In this document: piece after piece, positions 22,592-30,987 of the stretch | Layout of the letters: each line of letters opens with the position of its first letter | Numbering within the stretch: the first letter of the stretch is position 1 | Assembly: GCA_026996855.1 (NCBI GenBank) | Contig: JALWJZ010000084.1 | Location: forward strand, 1-39,442 | Length of the DNA: 39,442 nucleotides | Direction of reading: 5' to 3' | From: Anaerolineales bacterium | GTDB lineage: Bacteria > Chloroflexota > Anaerolineae > Anaerolineales > DRMV01 | Notes under the pieces: generated by a model | What the model was told of the DNA's origin: nothing | What the model saw: the letters and a program-made list of their open reading frames with translations, nothing else | Database searches by the model: none | Position numbers and translations under genes: made by a program

Positions 22592-23293
22592 ATGACGTTT
22601 CCGGAGACTCCACCAACTCCGTCTCCAGAAGGTTCTTCTACCCCGCCTTCCGGCGCTTCGGCATGGCAGGCATGGGTTTCCCTGTTTTTGGGTGGCCTGG
22701 CTGTGGTGCTCATCGTGGTGGGCGTGGTTTTGATTTTCAGCCTCTCTTCCCGAGGGGGCGGGCTGATGGCCTTGTTCGCTTCCCCCACGCCGACGCCCAC
22801 CAACACCGCCACACCGACGGCTACCCCCACCATCACCCCGTCGCCCACAACGACGCCGACCCCGTCGGCCACCCCGACCATCACGCCCACGCCGACGCCC
22901 GATAAGCCCTTCCCTTACGAGGTACAACCGGGCGATACCCTGGTGGGCATCGCCGAGAAGTTCGGCGTTGATGTGGTGACGTTGATGTTGCACAACGGCT
23001 TGAGCAACAAGACTTTGCTGGCGCCTGGCTTGCAAATTATCATTCCCTTGCCCAACATGGAGCCGCCCACGCCCACGCCCATTCCCACCGGATTGCCCCC
23101 GGGTTCGCTCATCGAATACTTCGTGCGTCGAGGCGATACTTTGCAAGCCATAGCCAATCGCTTCAACACCACTGTGGAAGCCATTTTGGAAGCCAACGAC
23201 ATGGAAATCGACGATCCCCTGTACGTGGGCGACATCATCCTGGTACCCATCAATGTGCTCTATTTGACGGCCACGCCGACTCCAACTCCATGA
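22592..23293 (+). CDS. Membrane-anchored double LysM protein
   Basis: A 233-residue protein: a Pro/Ser-rich cytoplasmic start, one membrane helix (about 28-51), a Thr-Pro linker of about 40 residues (repeats of TPTP/TPTAT), and two LysM domains. These lie at about 109-153 (EVQPGDTLVGIAEKFGVDV) and 175-220 (YFVRRGDTLQAIANRFNTT). LysM domains bind peptidoglycan or related N-acetylglucosamine polymers, so the protein probably ties the membrane to the wall. No catalytic domain is seen. GGGAGG is four bases before the ATG; the frame is open upstream into sufS, but without support. The DUF4388 and GTPase genes follow closely. Confidence 0.87.
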   Translation: MTFPETPPTPSPEGSSTPPSGASAWQAWVSLFLGGLAVVLIVVGVVLIFSLSSRGGGLMALFASPTPTPTNTATPTATPTITPSPTTTPTPSATPTITPTPTPDKPFPYEVQPGDTLVGIAEKFGVDVVTLMLHNGLSNKTLLAPGLQIIIPLPNMEPPTPTPIPTGLPPGSLIEYFVRRGDTLQAIANRFNTTVEAILEANDMEIDDPLYVGDIILVPINVLYLTATPTPTP

Positions 23294-23312
23294 CGGAAAC
23301 AAGGATGTGCTC

Positions 23313-24128
23313 ATGGCACTCAAAGGCAATTTGCGCAGTTTTTCTTTTGTTCAGTTGTTGAACCTCATCCATCTGGCCCGAAAAACCGGACAACTGTCGA
23401 TCCAAGGCCCCAACAAACAGGCTCTGCTTTATTTCCAGCAGGGAAAACTGGCCTATGCTTCCCAGGACGGCCAGGGCGGGTCGTTGTTAGACGTTTTGTA
23501 TCGGGCGAAACGGCTGACGCCTTCCCAGTATCGGGCCTTGCAACAGCGGGCCAGCCGCTACACGGACAAGGAACTGGGCCTGCTGTTGGTCAACGCCGGT
23601 TATTTCACACCATCGGAAATTTTGAACGTACTCAAGAATGCCTACCGGGAAACGGTTCGCCAACTGTTTACCTGGGCCGAAGGCAATTTCGAGTTCAATG
23701 CCCAGGCACCGCCTCCTCGGGGGAAGATTCTGGTGCGTTTGGGGCTGGAAAACCTCATCATCGAGGGGGCCCGGCACCTTCGGGAATGGGAACGCTTGCA
23801 GCAGGAAATTCCCACTCTAGACGTGGCCCTCAAATTCGTGGATCGGCCCCGAACCAACATTCAGGACCTGAACTTGAGCGTAGAGGAATGGCGGGTGCTC
23901 TCGTATGTCAGCCCCCGGAACACCCTGCGCCAGATTGCCAATGCCTTGAAACTGTCCGATATGGAAATTCGTCGCATTGTGTACGGTTTGATTCAGGCCG
24001 GGTTGGTCGAATTGGTGCGGCCCGAGGCCAAAAAACTGCCGGAAATCAAACTGGCTTTTTCGGACCGCCCCAAGGAGGAGCGGGTTTCTTTGCTCAACAA
24101 AATCATCGACCGCATTCGCAGTCTTTGA
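23313..24128 (+). CDS. DUF4388 (PATAN-like) protein with a C-terminal winged helix
   Basis: A 271-residue cytoplasmic protein. The N-terminal domain (about 1-110) fits DUF4388: LKGNLRSFSFVQLLNLIHLARKTG, LYFQQGKLAYA, then YRETVRQLFTWAEGNFEF. The C-terminal part (about 185-245) looks like a winged helix (SVEEWRVLSYVSPRNTLRQI, then IRRIVYGLIQAGLVELV). DUF4388 proteins are common in signalling and gliding-type gene sets, often with small GTPases, as here. The ATG at 23313 has AAGGA eight bases upstream; an in-frame GTG lies two codons earlier. Molecular role unknown. Confidence 0.83.
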   Translation: MALKGNLRSFSFVQLLNLIHLARKTGQLSIQGPNKQALLYFQQGKLAYASQDGQGGSLLDVLYRAKRLTPSQYRALQQRASRYTDKELGLLLVNAGYFTPSEILNVLKNAYRETVRQLFTWAEGNFEFNAQAPPPRGKILVRLGLENLIIEGARHLREWERLQQEIPTLDVALKFVDRPRTNIQDLNLSVEEWRVLSYVSPRNTLRQIANALKLSDMEIRRIVYGLIQAGLVELVRPEAKKLPEIKLAFSDRPKEERVSLLNKIIDRIRSL

Positions 24129-24184
24129 TGCGCTTTAGCAAAACCCGACGCCATTTTCCAACAGGTTGAAGTGAGGTAAGGCCC

Positions 24185-24745
24185 ATGCAAACGGTCAAAA
24201 TCGTGGTTACCGGCCCGTTCAATGCGGGGAAAACGCAGTTCATCAAAACGGTGAGCGAAATCGACGTGGTTTCCACGGACAAGAAAATCACGTCGGACCA
24301 GGAACGGGTAAAGAACACCACCACCGTGGCCATGGACTTCGGCCGCATCACCATTGACGAAAACCTGGTTTTGTATCTGTTCGGCACGCCCGGGCAGCGT
24401 CGTTTCGACTTCATGTGGGAAATTCTTTCCGAGGGGATGTTGGGTTTCATCGTTTTGGTGGATAGCACGCGGCCGGAAACCTTCCACGAGGCCCGCAGCA
24501 TTTTGGAAACTTTCAAGGCTTTTGCCCCCACGCCTTATGTGGTCGCGGCCAACAAGCAAGATTTGGAAGACGCGTGGGACGTGGAAGACCTGCGTATTGC
24601 GTTGCGTCTGGGCGACGACGTCAAGGTGGTGCCCTGTGTGGCCACGGACAAGGAATCGGTGAAGAAGGTGCTGCTGGAGTTGTTGTACAGCATTTTGGAA
24701 TACCTGGAAAAATCGGACCGGGGGAGGACCAAATCCCAAGAATGA
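24185..24745 (+). CDS. Small Ras-like GTPase
   Basis: A 186-residue single-domain GTPase of the bacterial SRbeta/MglA-like group. G1 is GPFNAGKT (10-17), the switch I region has TTT (45-47), G3 is FGTPGQRRF (66-74) and G4 is NKQD (123-126). G3 has Gly where Ras has Asp (GTPG rather than DTAG), a feature I associate with this bacterial group. No membrane or lipid signal. It follows the DUF4388 gene by 56 bases with a GAGG ribosome site. Likely a switch acting with the DUF4388 protein, by analogy with similar pairs elsewhere. GTPase-activating partners are not seen. Confidence 0.87.
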   Translation: MQTVKIVVTGPFNAGKTQFIKTVSEIDVVSTDKKITSDQERVKNTTTVAMDFGRITIDENLVLYLFGTPGQRRFDFMWEILSEGMLGFIVLVDSTRPETFHEARSILETFKAFAPTPYVVAANKQDLEDAWDVEDLRIALRLGDDVKVVPCVATDKESVKKVLLELLYSILEYLEKSDRGRTKSQE

Positions 24746-24886
24746 GGTTCCCAAGGGTTTTGGGGGTTGCAGGAATCGAATACGGAATGTGTTTGCTCAA
24801 TAGGTTTTCTCGGCTTTCGGCTGTTTTGGGGAAGTTTTGGGAAACACGGTTGTTTTTCAGGCAGTATTGGGATTAGGAGCCAGCCT

Positions 24887-25672
24887 GTGCCCTCTTTGGT
24901 CACCGAACACGGTTTGTTGCACTACGAAGTATATGGACGGGGGAAACCTCTGATTTTGTTGCATGGGTGGCTGGAATCCTGGGGTATTTGGGAAGCCACC
25001 ATGGAATACCTGGGGGAATATTACCGCACCTATGCATTGGATTTCTGGGGGTTTGGGGAATCGGACCTGTACGAGGGCACGTACACCGTGCAGGATTTCG
25101 TCCAGTTGGTGCAACAGTTCATGTACCGCCTGGGCATCGCGCGGGCGCCTTTGGTGGGGCATAGCATGGGTGGCACCGTGGCCCTGACCATGGCGGCCTT
25201 TCATCCCCAGAGCGTAGACAAGGTGGTGGTCATCGGCAGTCCTTTGGTGGGGGATTCGCTGGCCTGGTTTCTCAAATTGATGGGCACGTCGGTGGGTTTT
25301 TGGATGGTGCGCCATACGCCCTGGCTCATCAAGTTGTTCTTGCGGGTTTTTGGTCCCTGGATCACGCCCGACCCCACCTGGCCCGACCGGGTAATCCGGG
25401 ATTTTTCCCAAACTTCGGTGCTGGCCTTTTTCCAGAGCATCGCTTCCCTCAAAGAAGTGGATTTGCGTCCGCTGCTCCCTCGGATTCGTCAGCCGGTGTT
25501 GGGCATTTACGGCTCGCAAGACATCATCGTGGACCCCGGTCAGTGGCTGATCTTGAAGGAATATGTGCTCCACTCCCGCATCGAACGGCTGTTCAGCGCG
25601 GGCCATTTCCCCATGCTGGAAACCCCGCGGGTGTTTCATGCCCTGTTGTATCAATTCCTGGTGAAAGCCTGA
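24887..25672 (+). CDS. Alpha/beta-fold hydrolase
   Basis: A 261-residue hydrolase. The triad is Ser93 in LVGHSMGG, Asp212 in GSQDIIVDP and His240 in SAGHFPMLE. The oxyanion region is LILLHGWLES, and a cap region rich in Trp, Phe and Leu spans about 125-180. The start GTG at 24887 lies seven bases after AGGAG. The frame is open to 24767, but that region is not family-like. Substrate cannot be told: ester, lactone, amide or epoxide hydrolysis, or C-C bond cleavage, are all possible. It lies 141 bases after the GTPase gene. Confidence 0.87.
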   Translation: MPSLVTEHGLLHYEVYGRGKPLILLHGWLESWGIWEATMEYLGEYYRTYALDFWGFGESDLYEGTYTVQDFVQLVQQFMYRLGIARAPLVGHSMGGTVALTMAAFHPQSVDKVVVIGSPLVGDSLAWFLKLMGTSVGFWMVRHTPWLIKLFLRVFGPWITPDPTWPDRVIRDFSQTSVLAFFQSIASLKEVDLRPLLPRIRQPVLGIYGSQDIIVDPGQWLILKEYVLHSRIERLFSAGHFPMLETPRVFHALLYQFLVKA

Positions 25673-25749
25673 GAGCCGCAAGGAGAGACGTTCCCCTTCT
25701 CGAGGGTGTTCTCCACCATCCTCCCCTCCTTGTCTCCTGGGTGCTGCTC

Positions 25750-27333
25750 ATGCCTTCGGCTCCCTTATCCCGACGTTACTTGCTGTTCACGGTGTTCGTC
25801 TCCGGGTGGGTGGTGCTCACCGTGGAAATCGCCGCGGCCCGACTGCTGGGCGCGTTCTTCGGCACGGGGAGCCTGGTCTGGGCCACCATCATTGGGTTGA
25901 TTTTGGTGTACCTGACCCTGGGCTATTACCTGGGCGGGGCTTTGGCCGACCGCTACCCTTCGCCTGGTATGTGGTTTCGCCTTCTGGCCTGGGCCGGTTT
26001 GACCGTGGCGCTTCTGCCGTTGGTCTCCCGTCCTGTGTTGGTTCCCATCGCGGACGCTTTCGAAACCCTGGCCGCGGGCCACCTTCTGGCCGCGTTCCTC
26101 GCGGTGGTGGTGCTCTTTGCCATCCCGGTGACCTTGCTGGGCACCATCACGCCCTTTGCCCTGCGGCTGGCGTTGCGTCATCCCCAGGAAGCCGGGCGCG
26201 TCGGCGGGCGGCTGTACGCGGTTTCCACCCTGGGTTCCCTGTTGGGTACCTTCGCGCCAGTGCTGTTCTGGATACCTTGGCTGGGAACCCGACGCACGCT
26301 GGTGTTGCACGGCGCGGTGTTGGTGCTGGTGGCCCTGGAGGGCTTGCGCCGTTACGTTGGCCCTCGCGCCGCGCTGCACATGGCCTGGATGGGCTTTCTT
26401 TTGCTTGGGCTGTGGCTTTGGGCGGGACGCGCGCCCCTCAAGCCCCTCGCCGGGTTGCTTTACGAAACGGAGTCCGCCTACAATTACATCTACGTGGTGG
26501 AGCGGGACGGATACCGCTTGTTGTACTTGAACGAGGGATTGGGGGTGCATTCCATGTATCATCCGAGCCAGGTGGCCTACAACGGCACCTGGATGCACTT
26601 CCTGCCCGGGGTGTTTTTGAATCCGCCCCCCTTTTCCCATACCCAGGTGCGGCGGATGGCCGTGGTGGGGCTGGCTGGGGGTACCGTGGCCCGCCAGGCT
26701 GCAGTGGCTTTCCCCGGGGTGGAAATCCACGGCTTTGAAATTGACCCGGAAATCGTGCGGGTGGGCCGAATGTTCTTCGGCCTGGACCGCATTCCCGGTT
26801 TGCAGGTCTCGGTGGTGGATGGCCGGGTGGGGATGCGCCGGGCTTCGGGGCCCTATGACCTGGTGGTGGTGGATGCCTACCGGCCGCCGGACATCCCCTG
26901 GCACCTGGCTACGGTGGATTTCTTCCAATTGCTCGCGGCGCGCCTCTCGCCTCACGGTGTGGTGGCGGTGAACGTGGGGCGTACCCCCACGGACCGGCGC
27001 CTGGTGGAGGCGCTGGCGACCACGTTGCGCCAGGTTTTTCCCGTGGTGTATGGGGTGGACATCCCCGGCACGTTGAACACGGTGTTGTACGCGGCCCGTT
27101 CGCCCCAGGCACACCCCCGGTATTTGCAGGAGCACCTGGCACTTTCGGAAGGCAAGGCCCCGGATTTCTTGATGCAGGCTGCTTACAATGCGATGCGCTT
27201 TCCCGCGCCCCTTTCCTTTCGAGGTTGGGTGCTTACCGATGACCGGGCTGCGGTGGAGTTCCTGACGAATGCCCTGGTCTTGCAGTTTGCCGTGGAGCAG
27301 GGTCTGTCGTTGCAGAACCTGCCGAAGCCGTGA
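25750..27333 (+). CDS. Membrane-fused spermidine-synthase-like protein
   Basis: A 527-residue protein. The N-terminal half has about eight hydrophobic segments (residues about 8-235; GWVVLTVEIAAARLLGAFFG, then TLLGTITPFALRLALR). The C-terminal half is a class I, SAM-type Rossmann domain: VVGLAGGT (305-312), GFEIDPE with the acidic Glu330/Asp332, and DLVVVDAY. This matches the fused MFS/spermidine synthase-like proteins. Most such fusions have no proven polyamine activity, and the pocket Asp cannot be judged here. No good Shine-Dalgarno sequence precedes the ATG; a GTG lies three codons earlier. The substrate is unknown. Confidence 0.8.
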   Translation: MPSAPLSRRYLLFTVFVSGWVVLTVEIAAARLLGAFFGTGSLVWATIIGLILVYLTLGYYLGGALADRYPSPGMWFRLLAWAGLTVALLPLVSRPVLVPIADAFETLAAGHLLAAFLAVVVLFAIPVTLLGTITPFALRLALRHPQEAGRVGGRLYAVSTLGSLLGTFAPVLFWIPWLGTRRTLVLHGAVLVLVALEGLRRYVGPRAALHMAWMGFLLLGLWLWAGRAPLKPLAGLLYETESAYNYIYVVERDGYRLLYLNEGLGVHSMYHPSQVAYNGTWMHFLPGVFLNPPPFSHTQVRRMAVVGLAGGTVARQAAVAFPGVEIHGFEIDPEIVRVGRMFFGLDRIPGLQVSVVDGRVGMRRASGPYDLVVVDAYRPPDIPWHLATVDFFQLLAARLSPHGVVAVNVGRTPTDRRLVEALATTLRQVFPVVYGVDIPGTLNTVLYAARSPQAHPRYLQEHLALSEGKAPDFLMQAAYNAMRFPAPLSFRGWVLTDDRAAVEFLTNALVLQFAVEQGLSLQNLPKP

Positions 27334-27411
27334 AAGAAAGGCAGCCAGGTAAGGTGCCCTCTTTCGTTGTGTGTTGGCTCTTGAAGGCGTGGAACCGCAG
27401 GAGGCAAGTCC

Positions 27412-28101
27412 ATGTTCGGGCGTCCCCGTTGGCAAACCGTTTTGTTTTCTTTGGTGACGTTTTTAGTACCCGGGGTACTGCTTTTGACCGCGGTGCGCTT
27501 TTTGCTTACGCCCCTCTATTTGCAAATGGCCTATCGGCTTCCCGGCTTTCCCGAAGACCCGTACGGGTTTTCCTTCGAAGAGCGTCTGCATTGGGCGGAG
27601 AAATCCCGCTCCTACCTGATGGAGCCGGTGGACATCGATTACCTGGGCAGCCTGCGCTTTTCCGATGGCCGTCCCCTGTTCAACCAACGGGAACTGCGCC
27701 ACATGGTGGACGTGAAACGGGTGACCCAGGGCGCTTTGTGGGCCTGGCGGCTGAGCCTGGCCGTGCTGCTGCTGGTGGGGGTGTGGGCATGGCGCACGGG
27801 CCAGGGGAAACGTTATGCCCTCGCGTTGCGTCATGGCGCCTGGCTCACCCTGGCCGGCATGGGGGTGCTGGCCTTGTTCACCCTGGTTGCGTTCTCCGGG
27901 CTGTTCGTGGCCTTTCACAACCTTTTCTTCGAGCCGGGTACGTGGACCTTCCATCCTTCGGACACGCTGATTCGCCTGTTTCCGCTGCGTTTCTGGCAGC
28001 AGGCTTTTCTTTTCGCTGCCCTGTTGACGGCCGGTATGGCTGGGTTGTTGCTGTGGGCAACGCCTCATGCCGCCCTTGGGGCAGGGCGCGGCTCGCGGTG
28101 A
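27412..28101 (+). CDS. Lit-family (DUF1461/TIGR01906) membrane protein
   Basis: A 229-residue membrane protein with about four membrane helices (about 9-32, 108-127, 142-168, 196-215). The family signatures are present: LFNQRELRHMVDVK with His97 and GLFVAFHNLFFEPGTW with His169. These two His correspond in context to those of Lit, the lipoprotein intramolecular transacylase of Firmicutes. Lit moves an acyl chain from the diacylglycerol to the N-terminal Cys of lipoproteins, giving the lyso form. The same activity here is an inference; many members are untested. AGGAGG lies upstream of the ATG. It follows the membrane-fused synthase gene by 78 bases. Confidence 0.83.
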   Translation: MFGRPRWQTVLFSLVTFLVPGVLLLTAVRFLLTPLYLQMAYRLPGFPEDPYGFSFEERLHWAEKSRSYLMEPVDIDYLGSLRFSDGRPLFNQRELRHMVDVKRVTQGALWAWRLSLAVLLLVGVWAWRTGQGKRYALALRHGAWLTLAGMGVLALFTLVAFSGLFVAFHNLFFEPGTWTFHPSDTLIRLFPLRFWQQAFLFAALLTAGMAGLLLWATPHAALGAGRGSR

Positions 28102-28146
28102 AAAGCGCCCAATCGGGGCGGTGCTTGGTGGGGCCGCCCTGGTTCG

Positions 28147-28887
28147 TTACGTCTTTTCCACCACCCAGAAGTGGGAAAGGCCCAGCAGGCGTAAGGGGGT
28201 GGTTTCCAGGCGGTGGAGCGCGTCGCGAAGTGCTTTCCCCAAACGGGGAAAGCGGGCGATGATGTTGTCGTATCCGCCGAAGAGGATGGTGCGATGCACC
28301 ACCCGAAGGGGCAGACCGCGGAACAGCGCGGCCAGGTCCGACGCGGTGTACACCCGCACGTGGGGGGCCAGGCGGTTCCGCCAGGCCCGGGGCAGGTAAT
28401 TCACCAGGGGGATGTTGCCGAAGACGTACCGCCCCCGCCAGTAAATGCCGTGGGTTTCGAAGGGGTAGCCCCGATTGGGGCAGAACAGGAGCAAGCGCCC
28501 GCCGGGTTTGAGCACCCGCACCATTTCGGTCACGGCCTGCCGGTCGTCCTGCACGTGCTCGATGACCTCGTGGCTCAAAATCAAGTCGAAGGTAGCGTCG
28601 GGGAATGGGAGGGCCTCCCCCGCGGCCTGCACCACCCGGACAATGGGGGAACGGGCCTCCACGGCCCGTTCGAAGTCGTATTCCAGGCCCCAGGCCTCTT
28701 CGGCCCACCAGGCCAGGCGGTGCAAATACATCCCCAGGCCGCATCCGTTGTCCAGCACCCGGCCTTGTAGACGCTCCGGCCCGGCCCATTGCACCATCAT
28801 GCGGAAGCGCCGGGCCTGACCGGCCCGCCACACATAGGAAGGTTCGCCCAGACACGCGGCTTTGCTGGAGATTTCAACGGCTTTCAT
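28147..28887 (-). CDS. Class I SAM-dependent methyltransferase
   Basis: A 246-residue soluble enzyme of the Methyltransf_11/25 type. Motif I is VLDNGCGLGMYLHRL, with Glu in GLEYDFE (motif II). FDLILSHEVIEHV is motif IV and VRVLKPGGRLLLF motif VI. The C-terminal half has a lid region with many aromatic residues. The chosen ATG has GCGAGGA upstream; an in-frame GTG at 28902 would add five residues and bring the gene within three bases of the RNase Z stop. The acceptor is unknown. It is cotranscribed with rnz and converges on the Lit-family gene. Confidence 0.87.
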   Translation of the reverse strand: MKAVEISSKAACLGEPSYVWRAGQARRFRMMVQWAGPERLQGRVLDNGCGLGMYLHRLAWWAEEAWGLEYDFERAVEARSPIVRVVQAAGEALPFPDATFDLILSHEVIEHVQDDRQAVTEMVRVLKPGGRLLLFCPNRGYPFETHGIYWRGRYVFGNIPLVNYLPRAWRNRLAPHVRVYTASDLAALFRGLPLRVVHRTILFGGYDNIIARFPRLGKALRDALHRLETTPLRLLGLSHFWVVEKT

Positions 28888-28905
28888 GGGTCCTCGCTGC
28901 ACGAT

Positions 28906-29865
28906 TCAACATGGCGGCGGTTTTTCCGGGCGGTGGAAGGCCACCTCGTCGCGTTTCAGTACAACTCGGTCGAAGTCCCGGGCCACCCATACGTTGGGAA
29001 ACACTTCCTGGGCTTCGCGAAGGATTTGAGCATCGGAATAGCGCCGGGAAAGATGGGTGAGCACCAGGTGTTTGACGCCGGCGTCGCGCGCCAGTTCCGC
29101 GGCCTGTCGGGCCGTGATGTGCCCGAAACGGCGGGCCATTTCGGCTTCTTCTTCCAGGTACGTGGCCTCGATGATGAGCAAATCCGCGCCCTGTACCCAG
29201 GCGTGCACCTCCTGGTCGAGGCGGCCGATGTCGCCGATGTGCACGTACTTGAGGCCCGGTCGCGGCGGCCCCAGCACGTCGTCGGGGTGAACCACACGGC
29301 CATCTTCCAGCGTGACGGAACGGCCGGCCACCAGTTCACGACGCAGCGGCCCCGGAGGAACGCCCAGGGCTTCGGCCTTTTCCACCAAGAAAGGCCGCCG
29401 GGGTTTTTCTTCGAACACAAAACCAAAGGTCTCGGTGCCTTTGTGCCACACGGGGTGGGCATAGACCCAGAACTCGCCGGCGTCCCAAATCAACCCCGGT
29501 TGAATGACCTTCAGATGGATGGGCATGGGGGCTTTGGCATCCCGCAAGACCACTCGGAAAATCAGGTCGTCGATGCGTTCCAGCGCCCACGCGCCCGCGT
29601 AGATTTCCAGAAAGGGCACGCTTTCCCACCGCATGAAAGTGGACACCAGCCCGCCCAGGCCCAGGATGTGGTCCAGATGCCCGTGGGTGATGAACACCCG
29701 CTGCAGGCGGCGAAACCCCAACCCGGAGCGTAAAATTTGCCGCTGGGTGCCTTCGCCACAGTCCACCAGGAAGCGGTGGGGGCCGTATTGCACCAAATGG
29801 GCCGACAACCCCCGACGAACCGAGGGCGCGGATGCCGATGTGCCCAAAAACGTAATCTCGAACAT
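28906..29865 (-). CDS. rnz: Ribonuclease Z
   Basis: Endonuclease that trims the 3' trailer of tRNA precursors. The 319-residue product has the short (bacterial) RNase Z length. The metal-binding HxHxDH is THGHLDH (His61, His63, Asp65, His66). Further ligands lie in IGDIG (Asp) and LTHLSRRYSD (His), and the start FEITFLGTSASAPSVRRG is typical. GGAGG is five bases before the ATG at 29865. The frame is open far upstream, opposite the glycosyltransferase gene, but without support. Confidence 0.94.
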   Translation of the reverse strand: MFEITFLGTSASAPSVRRGLSAHLVQYGPHRFLVDCGEGTQRQILRSGLGFRRLQRVFITHGHLDHILGLGGLVSTFMRWESVPFLEIYAGAWALERIDDLIFRVVLRDAKAPMPIHLKVIQPGLIWDAGEFWVYAHPVWHKGTETFGFVFEEKPRRPFLVEKAEALGVPPGPLRRELVAGRSVTLEDGRVVHPDDVLGPPRPGLKYVHIGDIGRLDQEVHAWVQGADLLIIEATYLEEEAEMARRFGHITARQAAELARDAGVKHLVLTHLSRRYSDAQILREAQEVFPNVWVARDFDRVVLKRDEVAFHRPEKPPPC

Positions 29866-29908
29866 GCACACCTCCGCGCGGCGTCCTTCTTCGGGCCGCG
29901 ATGTCTCT

Positions 29909-29914
29909 ATTGTA
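29909..29914 (-). promoter_or_regulatory. -10 element for rnz
   Basis: TACAAT on the minus strand, 44 bases before the rnz ATG, in the gap shared with the divergent glycosyltransferase gene. No clear -35. Confidence 0.35.
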
Positions 29915-29935
29915 CTTCTCCTGGAGCGTAACGGG

Positions 29936-29941
29936 TATAAT
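29936..29941 (+). promoter_or_regulatory. -10 element for the glycosyltransferase gene
   Basis: A perfect TATAAT, 57 bases before the ATG at 29998. TTGTAC lies upstream at a long 20-base spacing. Back-to-back with the rnz promoter. Confidence 0.4.
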
Positions 29942-29997
29942 CCCTGCCGTCTACGTCGTGGGCCGTTTCCCCAGGCAGGAGGCTGTGAGGTTTCGCC

Positions 29998-30987
29998 ATG
30001 GAGCAACCTTTGGTCACCATCGTCACGCCTTCCTACAATCAAGCCCCTTTTCTCGAGTGGACCCTCCGTTCGGTGCTGGCCCAGGATTACCCGCACCTGG
30101 AATACATCGTAGTGGACGGCGGCTCCACCGACGGCAGCGTGGACATCCTTCGCAAGTACGAGAAACGGCTGGCCTGGTGGGTGTCCGAACCCGACCGGGG
30201 CCAAGCCGACGCGCTGCAAAAAGGCTTTCGTCGTGCCCGGGGTCAGATTTTGGGTTGGGTCAATTCCGACGACATGCTGGCACCCGGCGCGCTGGCCCAG
30301 GTGGTCGAGGTTTTCCGTCGGCAGCCCCAGGTGGGGTTGGTCGCGGGGGAAGCCTTTTTCATCGATTCGGTGGGCCGCCCTTTCCGCCACTATCGGCCCG
30401 AGGCCCATTCCTTGGAAGACCTCATGGCCTTTCGCATCCTGTGCCAGCCCGCGGTTTTTTTCCGGCGGGAAGTGTACGAAGCCGCGGGCGGCATGGATCC
30501 CTCGTACCACTATCTTTTGGACCATCACCTCTGGATTCGCATGGCCCTGCACGCGCGGTTGCATACGGAAAACCGCCTGTGGGCCTTTGCTCGCTTTCAC
30601 GCCGCGGCCAAGAATTTTGCCCAGGGTGAGGGCTTTGCCCGGGAGGCGAAGCGTTTGCTCACTTGGATGGCTGCAGACCCGCGGCTGGCCCCCTTTTTTC
30701 AACGCCATCGCCGCCGCATCCTGGCCGCGGGTTATCGCTTCATGGGGCGGTACTTGTTGGACGCGGGAAAGTCCGGGGAAGCCCTGCAGGCCTATCTGAA
30801 AGCCTGGTGGCATCATCCCCGTGAGGCCGCCCAGGAAGCGCATCGGACCTTGTTCGCGGTGCTGCACCTTTTGGGGTTGGGCTTTTTGGGAGGCTGGTAC
30901 CTGGGTTGGAAGCGTGGCCACCTGCCTCCCGAAGCCCGGCGCCGCGGGTGGTACAACGTGCACCGCCTCTACGCCTTTGCGCTATGA
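29998..30987 (+). CDS. Family 2 glycosyltransferase
   Basis: A 329-residue GT-A fold enzyme. The start VTIVTPSYNQAPFLEWTLRS and VVDGGSTDGS (Asp40) form the nucleotide-sugar site. NSDDML (Asp91, Asp92) is the DxD-like metal site, and the distal LLDHHLWIRMAL supplies a likely catalytic acid. A hydrophobic segment near residues 283-305, flanked by Arg/Lys, may attach it to the membrane. It could act on cell-surface glycans or lipids; donor and acceptor cannot be inferred. The nucleotidyltransferase gene begins inside its stop codon (ATGA overlap). Confidence 0.87.
   Translation: MEQPLVTIVTPSYNQAPFLEWTLRSVLAQDYPHLEYIVVDGGSTDGSVDILRKYEKRLAWWVSEPDRGQADALQKGFRRARGQILGWVNSDDMLAPGALAQVVEVFRRQPQVGLVAGEAFFIDSVGRPFRHYRPEAHSLEDLMAFRILCQPAVFFRREVYEAAGGMDPSYHYLLDHHLWIRMALHARLHTENRLWAFARFHAAAKNFAQGEGFAREAKRLLTWMAADPRLAPFFQRHRRRILAAGYRFMGRYLLDAGKSGEALQAYLKAWWHHPREAAQEAHRTLFAVLHLLGLGFLGGWYLGWKRGHLPPEARRRGWYNVHRLYAFAL

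Noticed and set aside
28102-28146. Terminator between the Lit-family gene and the convergent methyltransferase gene
   Set aside because: GC-rich but with no clear stem plus T-run; nothing solid enough to list.
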